DNA of 64,000 nucleotides from Brevundimonas sp. (GTDB lineage Bacteria; Pseudomonadota; Alphaproteobacteria; Caulobacterales; Caulobacteraceae), in the NCBI GenBank assembly GCA_027531145.1, contig JAPZRF010000022.1:62001-126000 (forward strand). The letters run 5' to 3'. Position numbers and translations under genes: made by a program. The notes beneath the pieces were generated by a model. The model did no database searches. It saw only the letters and a list, made by a program, of their open reading frames with translations, and had not been told where the DNA came from. This document shows, in pieces, positions 53,739 to 62,072 of this stretch (its first letter is position 1; each line of letters starts with the position of its first letter).

Positions 53739-55184
53739 TCACCCTTTCAGCTTGCGGATCAGGGCCTCGACGTCGCGGGCGATCTGGTCGTCTTTCGGCA
53801 TCAGCTCCTCGATCTTCCGCACCCCGTGCAGAACCGTGGTGTGGTCGCGCCCGCCGAAGCGCCGGCCGATGTCCGGGTAGGAGCGGGTGGTCAGCTGCTT
53901 GCACAGGTACATGGCGATCTGGCGCGGCCGGGCGATCGCCCGGGTGCGGCGCTCGCTGAGCAGGTCGGCCTGGCGCAGGGAGAAGTGTTCGGCGGCGGCC
54001 TTCTGGATCTCGTCGACGGTGATGCGGCGCTCGGGCCCGCCGCGCTGGGCCATGCCCAGAAGGGCGCGGGCCTCATCGACCCCGAGGCTGGCGAGTCGCC
54101 GGCCGGCGGCGGCGGCGAGGGTGTTCACTGCCCCCTCCAGCTCGCGCATGGAGCCGGGGGTGCGTTCGACCAGCTGCTCGAGCACGGCGGCTTCCGGCTC
54201 GCCGCTAACCACGCCGAGGCTGGCGAGCGACTGCAGCCGCTGGCGCGCCACCGCCAGCTTCAGCTCGCGGTCGCCCGGCTCGATGGCGCAGGTCAGGCCC
54301 GAGGCCAGGTGGCTGCGCAGGCGCGGCTCGATGTCGGTCAGGGCCATCGGCGCACGGTCGGCCGACAGGATGATGCGTGCCCCGTCCTCCATCAGGGCGG
54401 TCAGGGTCGACAGCAGCTCGTCCTGGGTCGCCGCCTTGCCGCCGACAAACTGAACGTCGTCCAGCAGCAGCATGTCGGCCGAGCGCAGCGACTCCTTGAA
54501 GCCGCCCATGGCCCGGTCGGCCAGGGCGCGCTGGAAGGTCGACAGGAAGCGCTCGGCGGTCAGATAGACCACCCTGGCCTGTGGCCGCAGGCGCTGGGCC
54601 TCCCAGGCGATGGCGTTGAGCAGGTGGGTCTTGCCGAAGCCATAGGGGCCGCACAGGAAGATCGGATTGAAGTGGCCCTCGGCCCAGGCGGCCGCCTGGC
54701 GCGCCATCGAGAGCGCGAAGGCGTTGCCCGGGGCGGCGACGAAGCTGTCGAAGGTCAGACGGGGCTGCAGGCCGGCGGCGCGCACGGCGCGCGGGCCGTC
54801 GGCGACCGGCTGGACCGTGCCGTGGAAGGCGGCCGACAGGGCCGCCGGGGCCGCGCCGACGCCCGGCGCCTCACCCGGGGCGGTCGAGCCCAGGTGGCCA
54901 ACCTCGGCGCGACAGCGCACTTCCAGCCGGCGGTTGAGGCCGTCCAGTCCCAGCCACAGCTCGTTGATGCGGCGCTGGGCGTTGCGGCGCACCCAGTCGC
55001 GGGCATAGGCAGTCGGGGTGACGAGGATCAGTTGGCCGCCGCCGTCGACACGCACGGCCGAGGGGGCGATGTAGCTGCTGTAGGGGCCCTCGCCAATCTC
55101 GCCGCGAAGGCGGAGCGCGGCCTCGGTCCAGATCCGGTCCGGATCGGTCATGCTCGCCACCGCCGCATTGCCCATGGTCGTCAA
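53739..55184 (-). CDS. dnaA: Chromosomal replication initiator protein DnaA
   Basis: A 481-residue initiator. Domain III has Walker A GPYGFGKTHLLNA, Walker B LLLDDVQFVGG and sensor/arginine regions; domain IV ends with the DnaA-box-binding signature DIGRRFGGRDHTTVLHGVR. Domain I is ISSYIAP-like and fits Caulobacter DnaA (RDWVRRNAQRRINELW). TTG 55184 is chosen because GGAGG sits 7 nt upstream; ATG 55175, three codons in, would be 16 nt from it. A promoter about 220 nt upstream leaves a long leader. Confidence 0.95.
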   Translation of the reverse strand: MTTMGNAAVASMTDPDRIWTEAALRLRGEIGEGPYSSYIAPSAVRVDGGGQLILVTPTAYARDWVRRNAQRRINELWLGLDGLNRRLEVRCRAEVGHLGSTAPGEAPGVGAAPAALSAAFHGTVQPVADGPRAVRAAGLQPRLTFDSFVAAPGNAFALSMARQAAAWAEGHFNPIFLCGPYGFGKTHLLNAIAWEAQRLRPQARVVYLTAERFLSTFQRALADRAMGGFKESLRSADMLLLDDVQFVGGKAATQDELLSTLTALMEDGARIILSADRAPMALTDIEPRLRSHLASGLTCAIEPGDRELKLAVARQRLQSLASLGVVSGEPEAAVLEQLVERTPGSMRELEGAVNTLAAAAGRRLASLGVDEARALLGMAQRGGPERRITVDEIQKAAAEHFSLRQADLLSERRTRAIARPRQIAMYLCKQLTTRSYPDIGRRFGGRDHTTVLHGVRKIEELMPKDDQIARDVEALIRKLKG

Positions 55185-55402
55185 ACCCCCGCCTCCAGTT
55201 CGGAGCCCGTGCCCCACTGCCCGTGCCCCCGGTCATTCCCCGCGCTTCGAGCGAGCCTGTTCAGGGACGCGTTCTCTTCCTTCCGCGTCGCATGGCGCTC
55301 CGCAGATCGGCACGACCTCGTGAACTGACTGCCCCCGCCGACGCAAAAAAGGAATCTGCGCCGTCTTCATCCGTGTGGGGATGGAAGTGCGTTGAGAGGC
55401 CA

Positions 55403-55457
55403 AATCTACGCTTGCTTAAGGGGGCGTCAACGGCGATTCGATTCGGAAATCCGACTC
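55403..55457 (-). promoter_or_regulatory. Candidate dnaA promoter with three GANTC sites and a CtrA-like box
   Basis: On the minus strand TTGACG (55430-55425), 16 nt and TAGATT (55408-55403) form a close match to the Caulobacter housekeeping promoter. GANTC motifs, the CcrM methylation target, lie directly upstream at 55435-55439, 55440-55444 and 55453-55457. TTAA-N7-TCAA (55416-55430), one base off the CtrA consensus TTAA-N7-TTAA, overlaps the promoter. The predicted leader to the TTG start is about 210 nt. This part of the 466-nt gap is AT-richer than its surroundings. Confidence 0.6.
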
Positions 55458-55559
55458 TTTTCGATTGACTTGGCTAAACGCCGTTCACGTCTCGGGAAAT
55501 GAAAATTTCCCCGGCTTGGCGAACGCTGATCAGCCGCAAAACAGTTAGCCGCATACGGC

Positions 55560-55593
55560 AAAACGGCGAAGCAGGAGACCCCGCTTCGCCGTT
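55560..55593 (-). terminator. Terminator after rpsT
   Basis: Perfect 11-bp arms (AACGGCGAAGC 55562-55572 and its complement 55583-55593) enclose a 10-nt loop. On the minus strand the stem is followed by TTTT. It lies 58 nt downstream of the rpsT stop and insulates dnaA. Confidence 0.88.
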
Positions 55594-55650
55594 GAAATCA
55601 CGAACTAATTACGTGACAGCGCGATGACGCGCCGATCCCTGCACCCGGTG

Positions 55651-55917
55651 TCAGGCAGCCAGCTGTTTCAGCTGCGCGGCCAGACGCGACACTTTGCGCG
55701 ACCCGGTATTCCTGTGCACCACACCCTTGGAGACGGCGCGCATCAGCTCCGACTGGGCGGTGATGAAGGCGGCCCTGGCGGCCTCGACGTCGCCGCCGGC
55801 GACGGCTTCTTGGAAGCGACGCAGATAGGTGCGCACGCGGGTGCGACGCGCCTTGTTCACTTCGGTCCGCGCCGCGATCTTGCGAACGGCTTTGCGGGCG
55901 CCGGGGTTGTTGGCCAT
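55651..55917 (-). CDS. rpsT: 30S ribosomal protein S20
   Basis: An 88-residue basic protein, standard S20 length. The pattern [33 protein letters not shown] and the C-terminal [20 protein letters not shown] are characteristic. It binds 16S rRNA in early 30S assembly. The rpsT-dnaA neighbourhood on one strand is conserved in Caulobacterales. It has its own promoter candidate and terminator. Confidence 0.97.
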   Translation of the reverse strand: MANNPGARKAVRKIAARTEVNKARRTRVRTYLRRFQEAVAGGDVEAARAAFITAQSELMRAVSKGVVHRNTGSRKVSRLAAQLKQLAA

Positions 55918-55986
55918 GGATCAAACCTGTCGATGCGAAACGCCGCGGGCAGGCCGCCCACGGCGCGGAAATCTCGGAAGCGCGGG

Positions 55987-56015
55987 CCTATAGCGGAAAG
56001 GTCCGGAGGTGGCAA
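55987..56015 (-). promoter_or_regulatory. Candidate rpsT promoter
   Basis: On the minus strand TTGCCA (56015-56010), a 17-nt spacer and TATAGG (55992-55987) lie about 70 nt before the rpsT ATG. The site is within the gap following the DUF-less small gene at 56032-56301. Confidence 0.5.
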
Positions 56016-56031
56016 GCGGAGGGGGAGGGGG

Positions 56032-56301
56032 TCAGGCCTCATCCAGTCGCGCCGCCTCGGCGGCGATGCGGGCGCGCCACGCCTCGGCCTCGTCCGGCGG
56101 AAGGACCGCCAGCATCTTGGGCACATTGCGCTCCATCCGCGCCGCCTTCATGTCCGGGTCCCACGGCCAGTGCTCGGCCGCCTGCAGCATCTCCAGCGTC
56201 CGCCGCAGGGTGTTCACCGCGATGGGATAGGGCACGACGTAGGCGGCCGGGGCGGCGGTGGCGGGGGCGCCGAAGAGGTCGGGTTGGGTCGTCGTTTCCA
56301 C
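56032..56301 (-). CDS. Small protein of unknown function
   Basis: An 89-residue protein started at GTG 56301. It begins METTTQPDLFGAPA, a stretch rich in Ala/Pro, then PYPIAVNTLRRTLEMLQAAE and HWPWDPDMKAARMERNVPKM, and ends in a charged helix (DEAEAWRARIAAEAARL). The QPDLFG near the start resembles a clamp-binding-like motif (QxxLF), an unproven resemblance. It diverges from the restriction-modification gene at 56349 with 47 nt between them. No known family was recognised. Confidence 0.65.
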   Translation of the reverse strand: METTTQPDLFGAPATAAPAAYVVPYPIAVNTLRRTLEMLQAAEHWPWDPDMKAARMERNVPKMLAVLPPDEAEAWRARIAAEAARLDEA

Positions 56302-56348
56302 GCCGCAAAGCGTCGACGGAATCTCTGCGGGCGTCTAGCGTCTCCAAC

Positions 56349-59300
56349 ATGGAACTGTTTGCGTCAGCCGGGGTCGACCTGCCCACGACCGGGGGAGGGG
56401 GGCGAAGGTCCCGGGCCCTTTCCCGCACCCTGCATGTGCCGCTGTTCAACCATGGCGTCGTCGAGGATGCGTCCCGGCGCGGCGTGACGGCCTTCGTACC
56501 GACGCCAGACCAGCTTGCGGCTGTGGCGGACTATGCGCGCAAGGTCCGCGATCCGAAATTCCTGGCGCAGAAGGAGACCGCCGTCCGGCCGCTGTTCATC
56601 ACAGACGTGCTTCAGACGGTGCTCGGATACCGGCCGTTCGACACTGGCCCCTACACGTTGAAGCACGAGGCGGCGATCCGCGCTGGCTCGGCCGACGTGG
56701 CGCTCGGCCGGTTCGGCGAGGAGGATCGCGCGGACGAGATTATCGCGCCGTTCGAACTGAAAGGGCCGTCGAGCGTCGATCTGGACCGCATCGATCCGGG
56801 TCGGAAACGCAGCCCGGTGCAGCAGGCCTGGGACTATGCCATCGACGCGCCGGGTTCGCGCTGGGTGCTGGTGTCCAACTGTCTGGAAATCCGCATGTAC
56901 GCCTTCGGGCGCGGCCGCGACGCCTATGAGCGGTTCGACCTGACCCGGTTGGATGATCCCAAGGAACATGAGCGGCTGTGGCGCATCCTGTCGGCGCGGA
57001 GCCTGTTCGAGGGCCAGACCGATCAGCTGCTGCGCGACACCGACAGCGCCTACAAGCAGGTCACCAACGACCTCTACCGTGAGTACGCGGACATCCGGAC
57101 CAAGCTGATCGGCTTCCTGACCAATCCTGCGGAGGCGGGCGTGGTGCTGGACAAGGCCAAGGCCATCGAGGTGGCGCAGAAGCTGCTGGACCGAATCCTG
57201 TTCATCGCGTTTGCCCAGCGCACGGACTTGATGACCGACCGGCTGCTGAAGCAGGCGTCGGAGCTGATCAACAACTTCGCGCCCCAGCCGCTGTGGAACA
57301 ACTTCCTGGGCCTTTTCCGGGCGGTGGACGTGGGCAGCCCCCGGCTTGGCATCCCCGCCTACAACGGTGGCCTGTTCGCCAATGATCCGGTCGCGGATGC
57401 CATCGTGGTGCCCGATCATCTGGCGGTCGAGATCGCCAAGCTGGGGGAGTGGGACTATCGCCGCGAGGTGCCGGTCACGGTACTGGGGCGACTGTTCGAA
57501 CAGTCGATCACCGATATCGAGGCGCTCAAGTCCGGCGCGACCCCGGCGGTGTCCAAGCGCAAGCGCGAAGGCGTCGTCTACACGCCTGACAGCATCACCC
57601 GCTTTCTGGTCGAACAGACGGTCGGCCGGTCGCTGGACGAGCGGCGTCAGGCCCTGTGGGACGAGCATGGCATGTGGGAGGCCGATGAGGGCGCCGACGG
57701 CCCGGCCACTGACAGGGCCGAGCCCTTCTGGCGCGCCTATCTGGAGGCGCTGCGTGACTTCACCATCGTCGATCCCGCCTGCGGATCGGGCGCCTTTCTG
57801 GTCGCAGCCTTCGATGAGATGGCGCGGCGCTATCGCGATGCGGTCAAGGCGCTGGAGGCGCTCGACGTCGAGGTCGAGCTGGACGTGTTCGACGAGATCG
57901 TGACCAAGAACCTGTATGGCGTCGATCTGAACCCCGAGTCGGTGGAGATCACCCGGCTGTCGCTGTGGCTGAAGACGGCGCGGCGGAACCACAGGCTCCA
58001 GAACCTGGAGGCCACGATCCGGGACGGGAACAGCCTGATCAACGATCCGGCCTTCAGCGACCGCCCGTTCGACTGGACCACGGCGTTCCCTGAGGTGGCG
58101 GCGCGCGGCGGGTTCGACGTGGTGATCGGCAATCCGCCCTATGTGCGGATGGAGCATCTGAAGCCCATCAAGCCCTATCTGAGCGACCACTATGTTGTCG
58201 CCGACGACCGCACCGACCTCTATGCCTATTTCTTCGAGAAGGGGGTGCAGATCCTGAAACCCGGCGGGCGGCTGGGCTACATCTCATCCTCGACCTTTTT
58301 CAAGACCGGGTCGGGCGAGAACCTGCGAACCTTCCTCGGCGACGGGGTCGGGATCGAGGACGTCATCGATTTCGGCGACGTGCAGGTGTTCGAGGGCGTC
58401 ACCACCTATCCCGCCATCCTGACCCTGAAAAAGGGCGAGAGCGGGGACGAGGGCGATCTGCGGTTCCTGGGCGTCACCGACAAGGCGCCGGAGGACCTCG
58501 GCCGCGACTTCGCCCGGCGGGCGACGACCATGCCGCGCGCGCGGCTGGGCAAAGGAAGCTGGCAGTTCGAGGATGATGCCTTGGCGGCGCTTCGGGCCAA
58601 GATCACGGCGGGACGCAAGACGCTGGGCGAGGTCTATGGCGCGCCGCTCTACGGAATCAAGACCGGGTTGAACGAGGCCTTCGTCATCGACCGGCCAACC
58701 CGCGACCGGCTCGTGACGGCGGACCCGAAATCGGCCGATCTGCTGAAACCCTTCCTGAAGGGCGAGAACATCAAACGCTGGCGGATCGAAAGCGACGACC
58801 TGTTCCTGATCAACACGCCCAAGGGGCAGGTCGATATCGAGGCCTATCCGGCGGTGCGGGACTGGCTGGCACCGTTCAAGGAGGCGCTGGAGAAGCGGGC
58901 GACCAAGCAGGAATGGTGGGAGCTGCAGCAGGCGCAGGTGGCGTATCAGCCACGGATGATGAAGCCGAAGGTCACGTTTCCGATTATCTCCCAAGGCCCC
59001 AAATTTAACGTCGACCGACAGGGTTACTTTCTGAACGACAAGGGATTTTTTATTGAGGCCGGTGACGAGCTTGCTGCGCTGCTCAATTCAAAAGTGGCGT
59101 GGTTCTTTTTGTTTGGCCTCGCTTCACCGCTTCGCGGGGGGCAGTGGCGTTTGGAGCTGCGAGAGCAGTATGTCTCCTTGGTGCCGATCCCCTACGAGCC
59201 AGGTTCGGAGAGTGGTCTAGTGTTGCTCGGTGCTAGTGCAGGGCGTTGCTGCTCAGATCGGCAAACCGTGTCTCAAGCCGTCCAACGCCGCATCCAGTCC

Positions 59301-59585
59301 GACCTCGGCGGCGGGCGCAGGCTGACGCGCAAGCTGGAGGCCTGGCACGACCTCGACTTCGCCGCCTTCCGCGCCGAGGTGAAAAAGACGTTCGGAACCG
59401 AAATCCCGGTGAAGGAGCGCGGCGACTGGGAGGCCTGGCTGGCCGAGAGCGCCGCCGAGGTGCGACGCCTGTCGACCGAGATCGCGCAGGCCGAACGGGA
59501 GATCGACGCCATCGTCTATCGCCTGTTCGACCTGACCCCCGACGAGATCGCCCTGCTGGAAGCCTCCATCGCCGGGCAGCACTGA
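56349..59585 (+). CDS. Type IIG restriction-modification enzyme (Eco57I-like methylase with PD-(D/E)XK nuclease)
   Basis: A 1078-residue single-chain enzyme. A PD-(D/E)XK nuclease site is seen near the N-terminus (Asp116 in GSADVALG and Glu136-Lys138 in FELKGPS). A helical linker leads to the N6-adenine methylase core: motif I DPACGSGAFLVAAF near residue 475 and motif IV NPPYVRMEHLKP near 595. The C-terminal part is the target-recognition domain (YQPRMMKPKVTFP) and a coiled tail. It cuts and methylates DNA with one polypeptide. About residues 877-978 are encoded by visibly AT-richer DNA, suggesting exchange of the specificity region. No separate methylase or specificity gene is present. Confidence 0.87.
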   Translation: MELFASAGVDLPTTGGGGRRSRALSRTLHVPLFNHGVVEDASRRGVTAFVPTPDQLAAVADYARKVRDPKFLAQKETAVRPLFITDVLQTVLGYRPFDTGPYTLKHEAAIRAGSADVALGRFGEEDRADEIIAPFELKGPSSVDLDRIDPGRKRSPVQQAWDYAIDAPGSRWVLVSNCLEIRMYAFGRGRDAYERFDLTRLDDPKEHERLWRILSARSLFEGQTDQLLRDTDSAYKQVTNDLYREYADIRTKLIGFLTNPAEAGVVLDKAKAIEVAQKLLDRILFIAFAQRTDLMTDRLLKQASELINNFAPQPLWNNFLGLFRAVDVGSPRLGIPAYNGGLFANDPVADAIVVPDHLAVEIAKLGEWDYRREVPVTVLGRLFEQSITDIEALKSGATPAVSKRKREGVVYTPDSITRFLVEQTVGRSLDERRQALWDEHGMWEADEGADGPATDRAEPFWRAYLEALRDFTIVDPACGSGAFLVAAFDEMARRYRDAVKALEALDVEVELDVFDEIVTKNLYGVDLNPESVEITRLSLWLKTARRNHRLQNLEATIRDGNSLINDPAFSDRPFDWTTAFPEVAARGGFDVVIGNPPYVRMEHLKPIKPYLSDHYVVADDRTDLYAYFFEKGVQILKPGGRLGYISSSTFFKTGSGENLRTFLGDGVGIEDVIDFGDVQVFEGVTTYPAILTLKKGESGDEGDLRFLGVTDKAPEDLGRDFARRATTMPRARLGKGSWQFEDDALAALRAKITAGRKTLGEVYGAPLYGIKTGLNEAFVIDRPTRDRLVTADPKSADLLKPFLKGENIKRWRIESDDLFLINTPKGQVDIEAYPAVRDWLAPFKEALEKRATKQEWWELQQAQVAYQPRMMKPKVTFPIISQGPKFNVDRQGYFLNDKGFFIEAGDELAALLNSKVAWFFLFGLASPLRGGQWRLELREQYVSLVPIPYEPGSESGLVLLGASAGRCCSDRQTVSQAVQRRIQSDLGGGRRLTRKLEAWHDLDFAAFRAEVKKTFGTEIPVKERGDWEAWLAESAAEVRRLSTEIAQAEREIDAIVYRLFDLTPDEIALLEASIAGQH

Positions 59586-59621
59586 CGCCCGCGCCCCTCC
59601 ACCACGGAGCCTGTCCTAGGG

Positions 59622-59671
59622 CTCGCCTCCGGCGAGACCCGGGGGCGGTCCCCCACCCCACTGTCGTGGGG
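59622..59671. repeat. Two short palindromes between the restriction gene and the crotonase gene
   Basis: CTCGCC-TCC-GGCGAG (59622-59636) and CCCCAC-TGTC-GTGGGG (59656-59671) lie in the 103-nt convergent gap. They are perfect but short. The C-rich style resembles other intergenic palindromes in the window, though it is not the same sequence family. They may act as a bidirectional transcription end. Confidence 0.55.
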
Positions 59672-59688
59672 AGGAAAGTCCTCGCCCC

Positions 59689-60477
59689 CTACCGCCCCGT
59701 GAACTCCGGCTTCCGCTTCTCGACGAACGCCGCCATCCCTTCCTTCTGGTCCTCGAAGGCGAACAGGGAGTGGAACAGGCGGCGCTCGAACTGGACGCCC
59801 TGGGTCAGGGTGGTCTCCAGCGCGGCGTTGACCATCTCCTTGTTGGCCATGACCGCCAGCGGGCTCTGGGCGGCGATGCGGGCGGCGATCTTGCGGACCT
59901 CTTCCAGCAGCTGGTCGTGCGGCACGACGCGCGAGGCGAGGCCGGCGCGCTCGGCCTCGGCGGCGTCCATCATGCGGGCGGTCAGGACCATGTCCATGGC
60001 CTTGGACTTGCCGACCAGGCGGGTCAGGCGCTGGCTGCCGCCGATGCCGGGGGCGACGCCGAGGTTGATCTCGGGCTGGCCGAACCTCGCCTTGTCGCTG
60101 GCGATGATGAAGTCGCACAGCATGGCCAGCTCGCAGCCGCCGCCCAGCGCAAACCCGTTGACCGCGGCGATGATCGGCTTGCGGAAGCGGGTGATGCGGT
60201 CGTGACCCAGGGCGAAGAAGTTGCCCCGGTACATGTCGGCATAGGTCTGGTCCGCCATCTCCTTGATGTCGGCCCCGGCGGCGAAGGCCTTGTCGCCCGA
60301 TCCGGTCAGGATCAGGCAGCGCACGCTGTCATCGTGCTCGACCGCGTCCAGGAAGGCGGCCAGGTCGGCGAACAGGGCCGAGTTCAGCGCGTTCAGCGCC
60401 TCGGGCCGGTTCAGGGTGACGACCGCATAGCCGTCGGCGTGCCGCTCGATCAGCAGGGTGGCGTAGGTGTCGGACAT
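59689..60477 (-). CDS. Enoyl-CoA hydratase (crotonase family)
   Basis: A 262-residue crotonase. ATG 60477 (MSDTYATLLIE) follows a GGAGC box; the longer frame runs into a repeat and is rejected. The oxyanion-hole blocks are visible (AFAAGADIKEM and GFALGGGCELAMLCD) and the two catalytic glutamates fall in GCELAM and GQPEINLGVAPGIGG. It hydrates enoyl-CoA in fatty-acid beta-oxidation, probably as a FadB-type short hydratase. Converges with the restriction gene. Confidence 0.95.
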   Translation of the reverse strand: MSDTYATLLIERHADGYAVVTLNRPEALNALNSALFADLAAFLDAVEHDDSVRCLILTGSGDKAFAAGADIKEMADQTYADMYRGNFFALGHDRITRFRKPIIAAVNGFALGGGCELAMLCDFIIASDKARFGQPEINLGVAPGIGGSQRLTRLVGKSKAMDMVLTARMMDAAEAERAGLASRVVPHDQLLEEVRKIAARIAAQSPLAVMANKEMVNAALETTLTQGVQFERRLFHSLFAFEDQKEGMAAFVEKRKPEFTGR

Positions 60478-60490
60478 CGGGAGCTCCACA

Positions 60491-60586
60491 GTGAACAGTG
60501 AGCGAAGGGTGAGCGAGGAGTGAGCGACGGGGCAGGGACGCTGCGCGGGGCTCACTCCTTGCTCACCCCTCGCTCACTTGTCACCC
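60491..60586. repeat. GTGAGC-type palindromic element upstream of the crotonase gene
   Basis: GTGAACAGTGAGC, GGGTGAGC and AGTGAGC on the left face GGCTCACTCC, TGCTCACCCC and CGCTCACTTGTCACC on the right. The arms are separated by about 20 nt and could form a long imperfect stem. It has the same unit and layout as 6413-6501 and 53622-53720. Confidence 0.75.
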
Positions 60587-60593
60587 CTCGGGC

Positions 60594-60785
60594 TCAGAAG
60601 GCTTTGGGAAGCCCGGCGTCCTTCAGCGTGCCGTTGGCCGTGTGCCGGGAGCGGATATCGCCATCGACGGTGAAGCGCGCGCCGTTTATCGGGCTCTCCC
60701 AAATCTCGTGGTCGCCGCGCCCGTGTCTCACGAAGCGACATCCGGCGGCGAGCAGCAAGGCCTTCAACTCGCGGGTATAGCTCAA
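60594..60785 (-). CDS. hicA: HicA family toxin (mRNA interferase)
   Basis: A 63-residue protein starting at TTG 60785 (TTGA overlap with the antitoxin stop). The HicA double-stranded-RNA-binding-like pattern is present: ELKALLLAAGCRFVRHGRGD, HEIWESP with the catalytic His, and HTANGTLKDAGLPKAF at the end. HicA toxins cleave mRNA and are inhibited by HicB-type partners. It is the downstream gene of the pair. Confidence 0.88.
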   Translation of the reverse strand: MSYTRELKALLLAAGCRFVRHGRGDHEIWESPINGARFTVDGDIRSRHTANGTLKDAGLPKAF

Positions 60786-61006
60786 GCCGCCTGGCCGAGG
60801 CGGGTGCTGGCGTGGGCGATCACCTCGATCGCCCGGTCGCGCACCGGCTCCTCGTCGAGCAGGTCGGCAATCGCGCCCGGCAGGCGGTCCACCAGCCGCT
60901 CCAATGCAGGGGCCTCAAGGCGCAGGCCATGCACATCGCTGGAGGCGACGTACCAGACGCCAGCCTCCCCGTCCCAGACCGCCTTGACGATAATCACCTC
61001 GGACAT
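60782..61006 (-). CDS. HicB-like antitoxin (DUF1902 type)
   Basis: A 74-residue protein with the partial RNase H fold of HicB-like proteins: VKAVWDGEAGVWYVASSDVH and GLRLEAPALERLVDRLPGAI. It lacks the C-terminal DNA-binding domain of full HicB, typical of the DUF1902 branch. A GGAGC box precedes ATG 61006. It overlaps the toxin gene by 4 nt, so the antitoxin is made first. Confidence 0.82.
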   Translation of the reverse strand: MSEVIIVKAVWDGEAGVWYVASSDVHGLRLEAPALERLVDRLPGAIADLLDEEPVRDRAIEVIAHASTRLGQAA

Positions 61007-61052
61007 GTGATGCTCCTGCGGGGCCGAAGCATCCGCCCGAACCCGGCGCGGG

Positions 61053-61916
61053 TCAACGCCGCTGACACGCCGGGCAATAGAAGGTCGAGCGTCCGCCCTG
61101 GACGAGGCGGCGGATGACCGGGTGGGCGGGGTCGGCGCGGCACGGCTCGCCCTCGCGGCCGTAGACGTCGAAGCTGTGCTGGAAATAGCCCTGTCCGCCC
61201 TCGGCGTTGGCGAAGTCGCGCAGGGTCGAGCCGCCGGCGATGATGGCCTCGCCCAGCACGTCGCGGATGGCGACGGTCAGGGCCTCCAGCCGCGGCCGGG
61301 AGACCTTGCCGGCGGCCAGGGTGGGCGAGATGCGGGCGCGCCACAGGGCCTCGCAAACATAGATATTGCCCAGACCGGCGACGAGCCGCTGGTCCAGCAG
61401 CGACACCTTGATATTCTGCGCCTTGCCGCGGAACGCCTCGGTGAGGTGGGCGGCGGAAAAGCCGTTGCCGAGCGGTTCGGGACCGAGGCCGGCGAACCAC
61501 GGGTGGGTCTCGACCGCGGCGTCCGGGATCAGCCCCATGAAGCCGAAGCGCCGGGCGTCGGCATAGCCGACCCGGGTGGCGGTGCCGTCGCGCCGCGCGG
61601 ACAGGCTGAGGTGCTCGTGCGGGCCGGCGATCGGGGCGGGAGTCTCGAACTCGCCCAGCTGGCCGCCGTCCAGGTTGAAGCGGCCGGTCATGCCCAGGTG
61701 GGTCACCCAGGTCTCACCGGTCGACAGGGGCATCAGCAGATATTTGGCGCGGCGGCGCACCGACAGAACGGTCGCCCCGTCCAGCCGGGCGGCGAATCGC
61801 TCGGGGAAGGGAAAACGCAGGTCCGGCCGGTTCTGGCGCACGCCCTCGAGGCGCGCGCCCGTCAGCACCGGCTCCAGGCCGCGTCGGACCGTCTCGACCT
61901 CGGGAAGTTCAGGCAT
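61053..61916 (-). CDS. mutM: Formamidopyrimidine-DNA glycosylase MutM (Fpg)
   Basis: A 287-residue base-excision-repair enzyme. ATG 61916 gives MPELPEVETVRRGL, with the catalytic Pro2 and Glu3; longer frames are rejected since Pro2 must be the N-terminus. Lys near VRRRAKYLLM, the helix-two-turn-helix (GLGNIYVCEALW) and the C-terminal zinc finger are visible. The finger is unusual: GEPCRADPAHPV has one Cys where the family normally has C-x(2-4)-C, followed by FYCPACQ. The His may supply the fourth ligand. It excises 8-oxoguanine. Confidence 0.94.
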   Translation of the reverse strand: MPELPEVETVRRGLEPVLTGARLEGVRQNRPDLRFPFPERFAARLDGATVLSVRRRAKYLLMPLSTGETWVTHLGMTGRFNLDGGQLGEFETPAPIAGPHEHLSLSARRDGTATRVGYADARRFGFMGLIPDAAVETHPWFAGLGPEPLGNGFSAAHLTEAFRGKAQNIKVSLLDQRLVAGLGNIYVCEALWRARISPTLAAGKVSRPRLEALTVAIRDVLGEAIIAGGSTLRDFANAEGGQGYFQHSFDVYGREGEPCRADPAHPVIRRLVQGGRSTFYCPACQRR

Positions 61917-62072
61917 GGGGCAGGCCTCGGAAGGGACTCGTTTTGCCCGCGGCTGAATGGTAGCGGCGGAAGGGACTGACGACGGCTCAGGCCATGCGTC
62001 CGGTGGTCTCGTCAATCCGTATCCCGGGACGCGGGTCCGGAGTCGGCACCGGAGAGGAAAGGAGGATTTCGC

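Noticed and set aside
55185-55650. Chromosomal origin next to dnaA
   Set aside because: No cluster of DnaA boxes or AT-rich unwinding element was seen, and in Caulobacter the origin is not beside dnaA.
60491-60586. CRISPR array
   Set aside because: The GTGAGC units are short, irregular and inverted, with no equal spacers and no cas genes.
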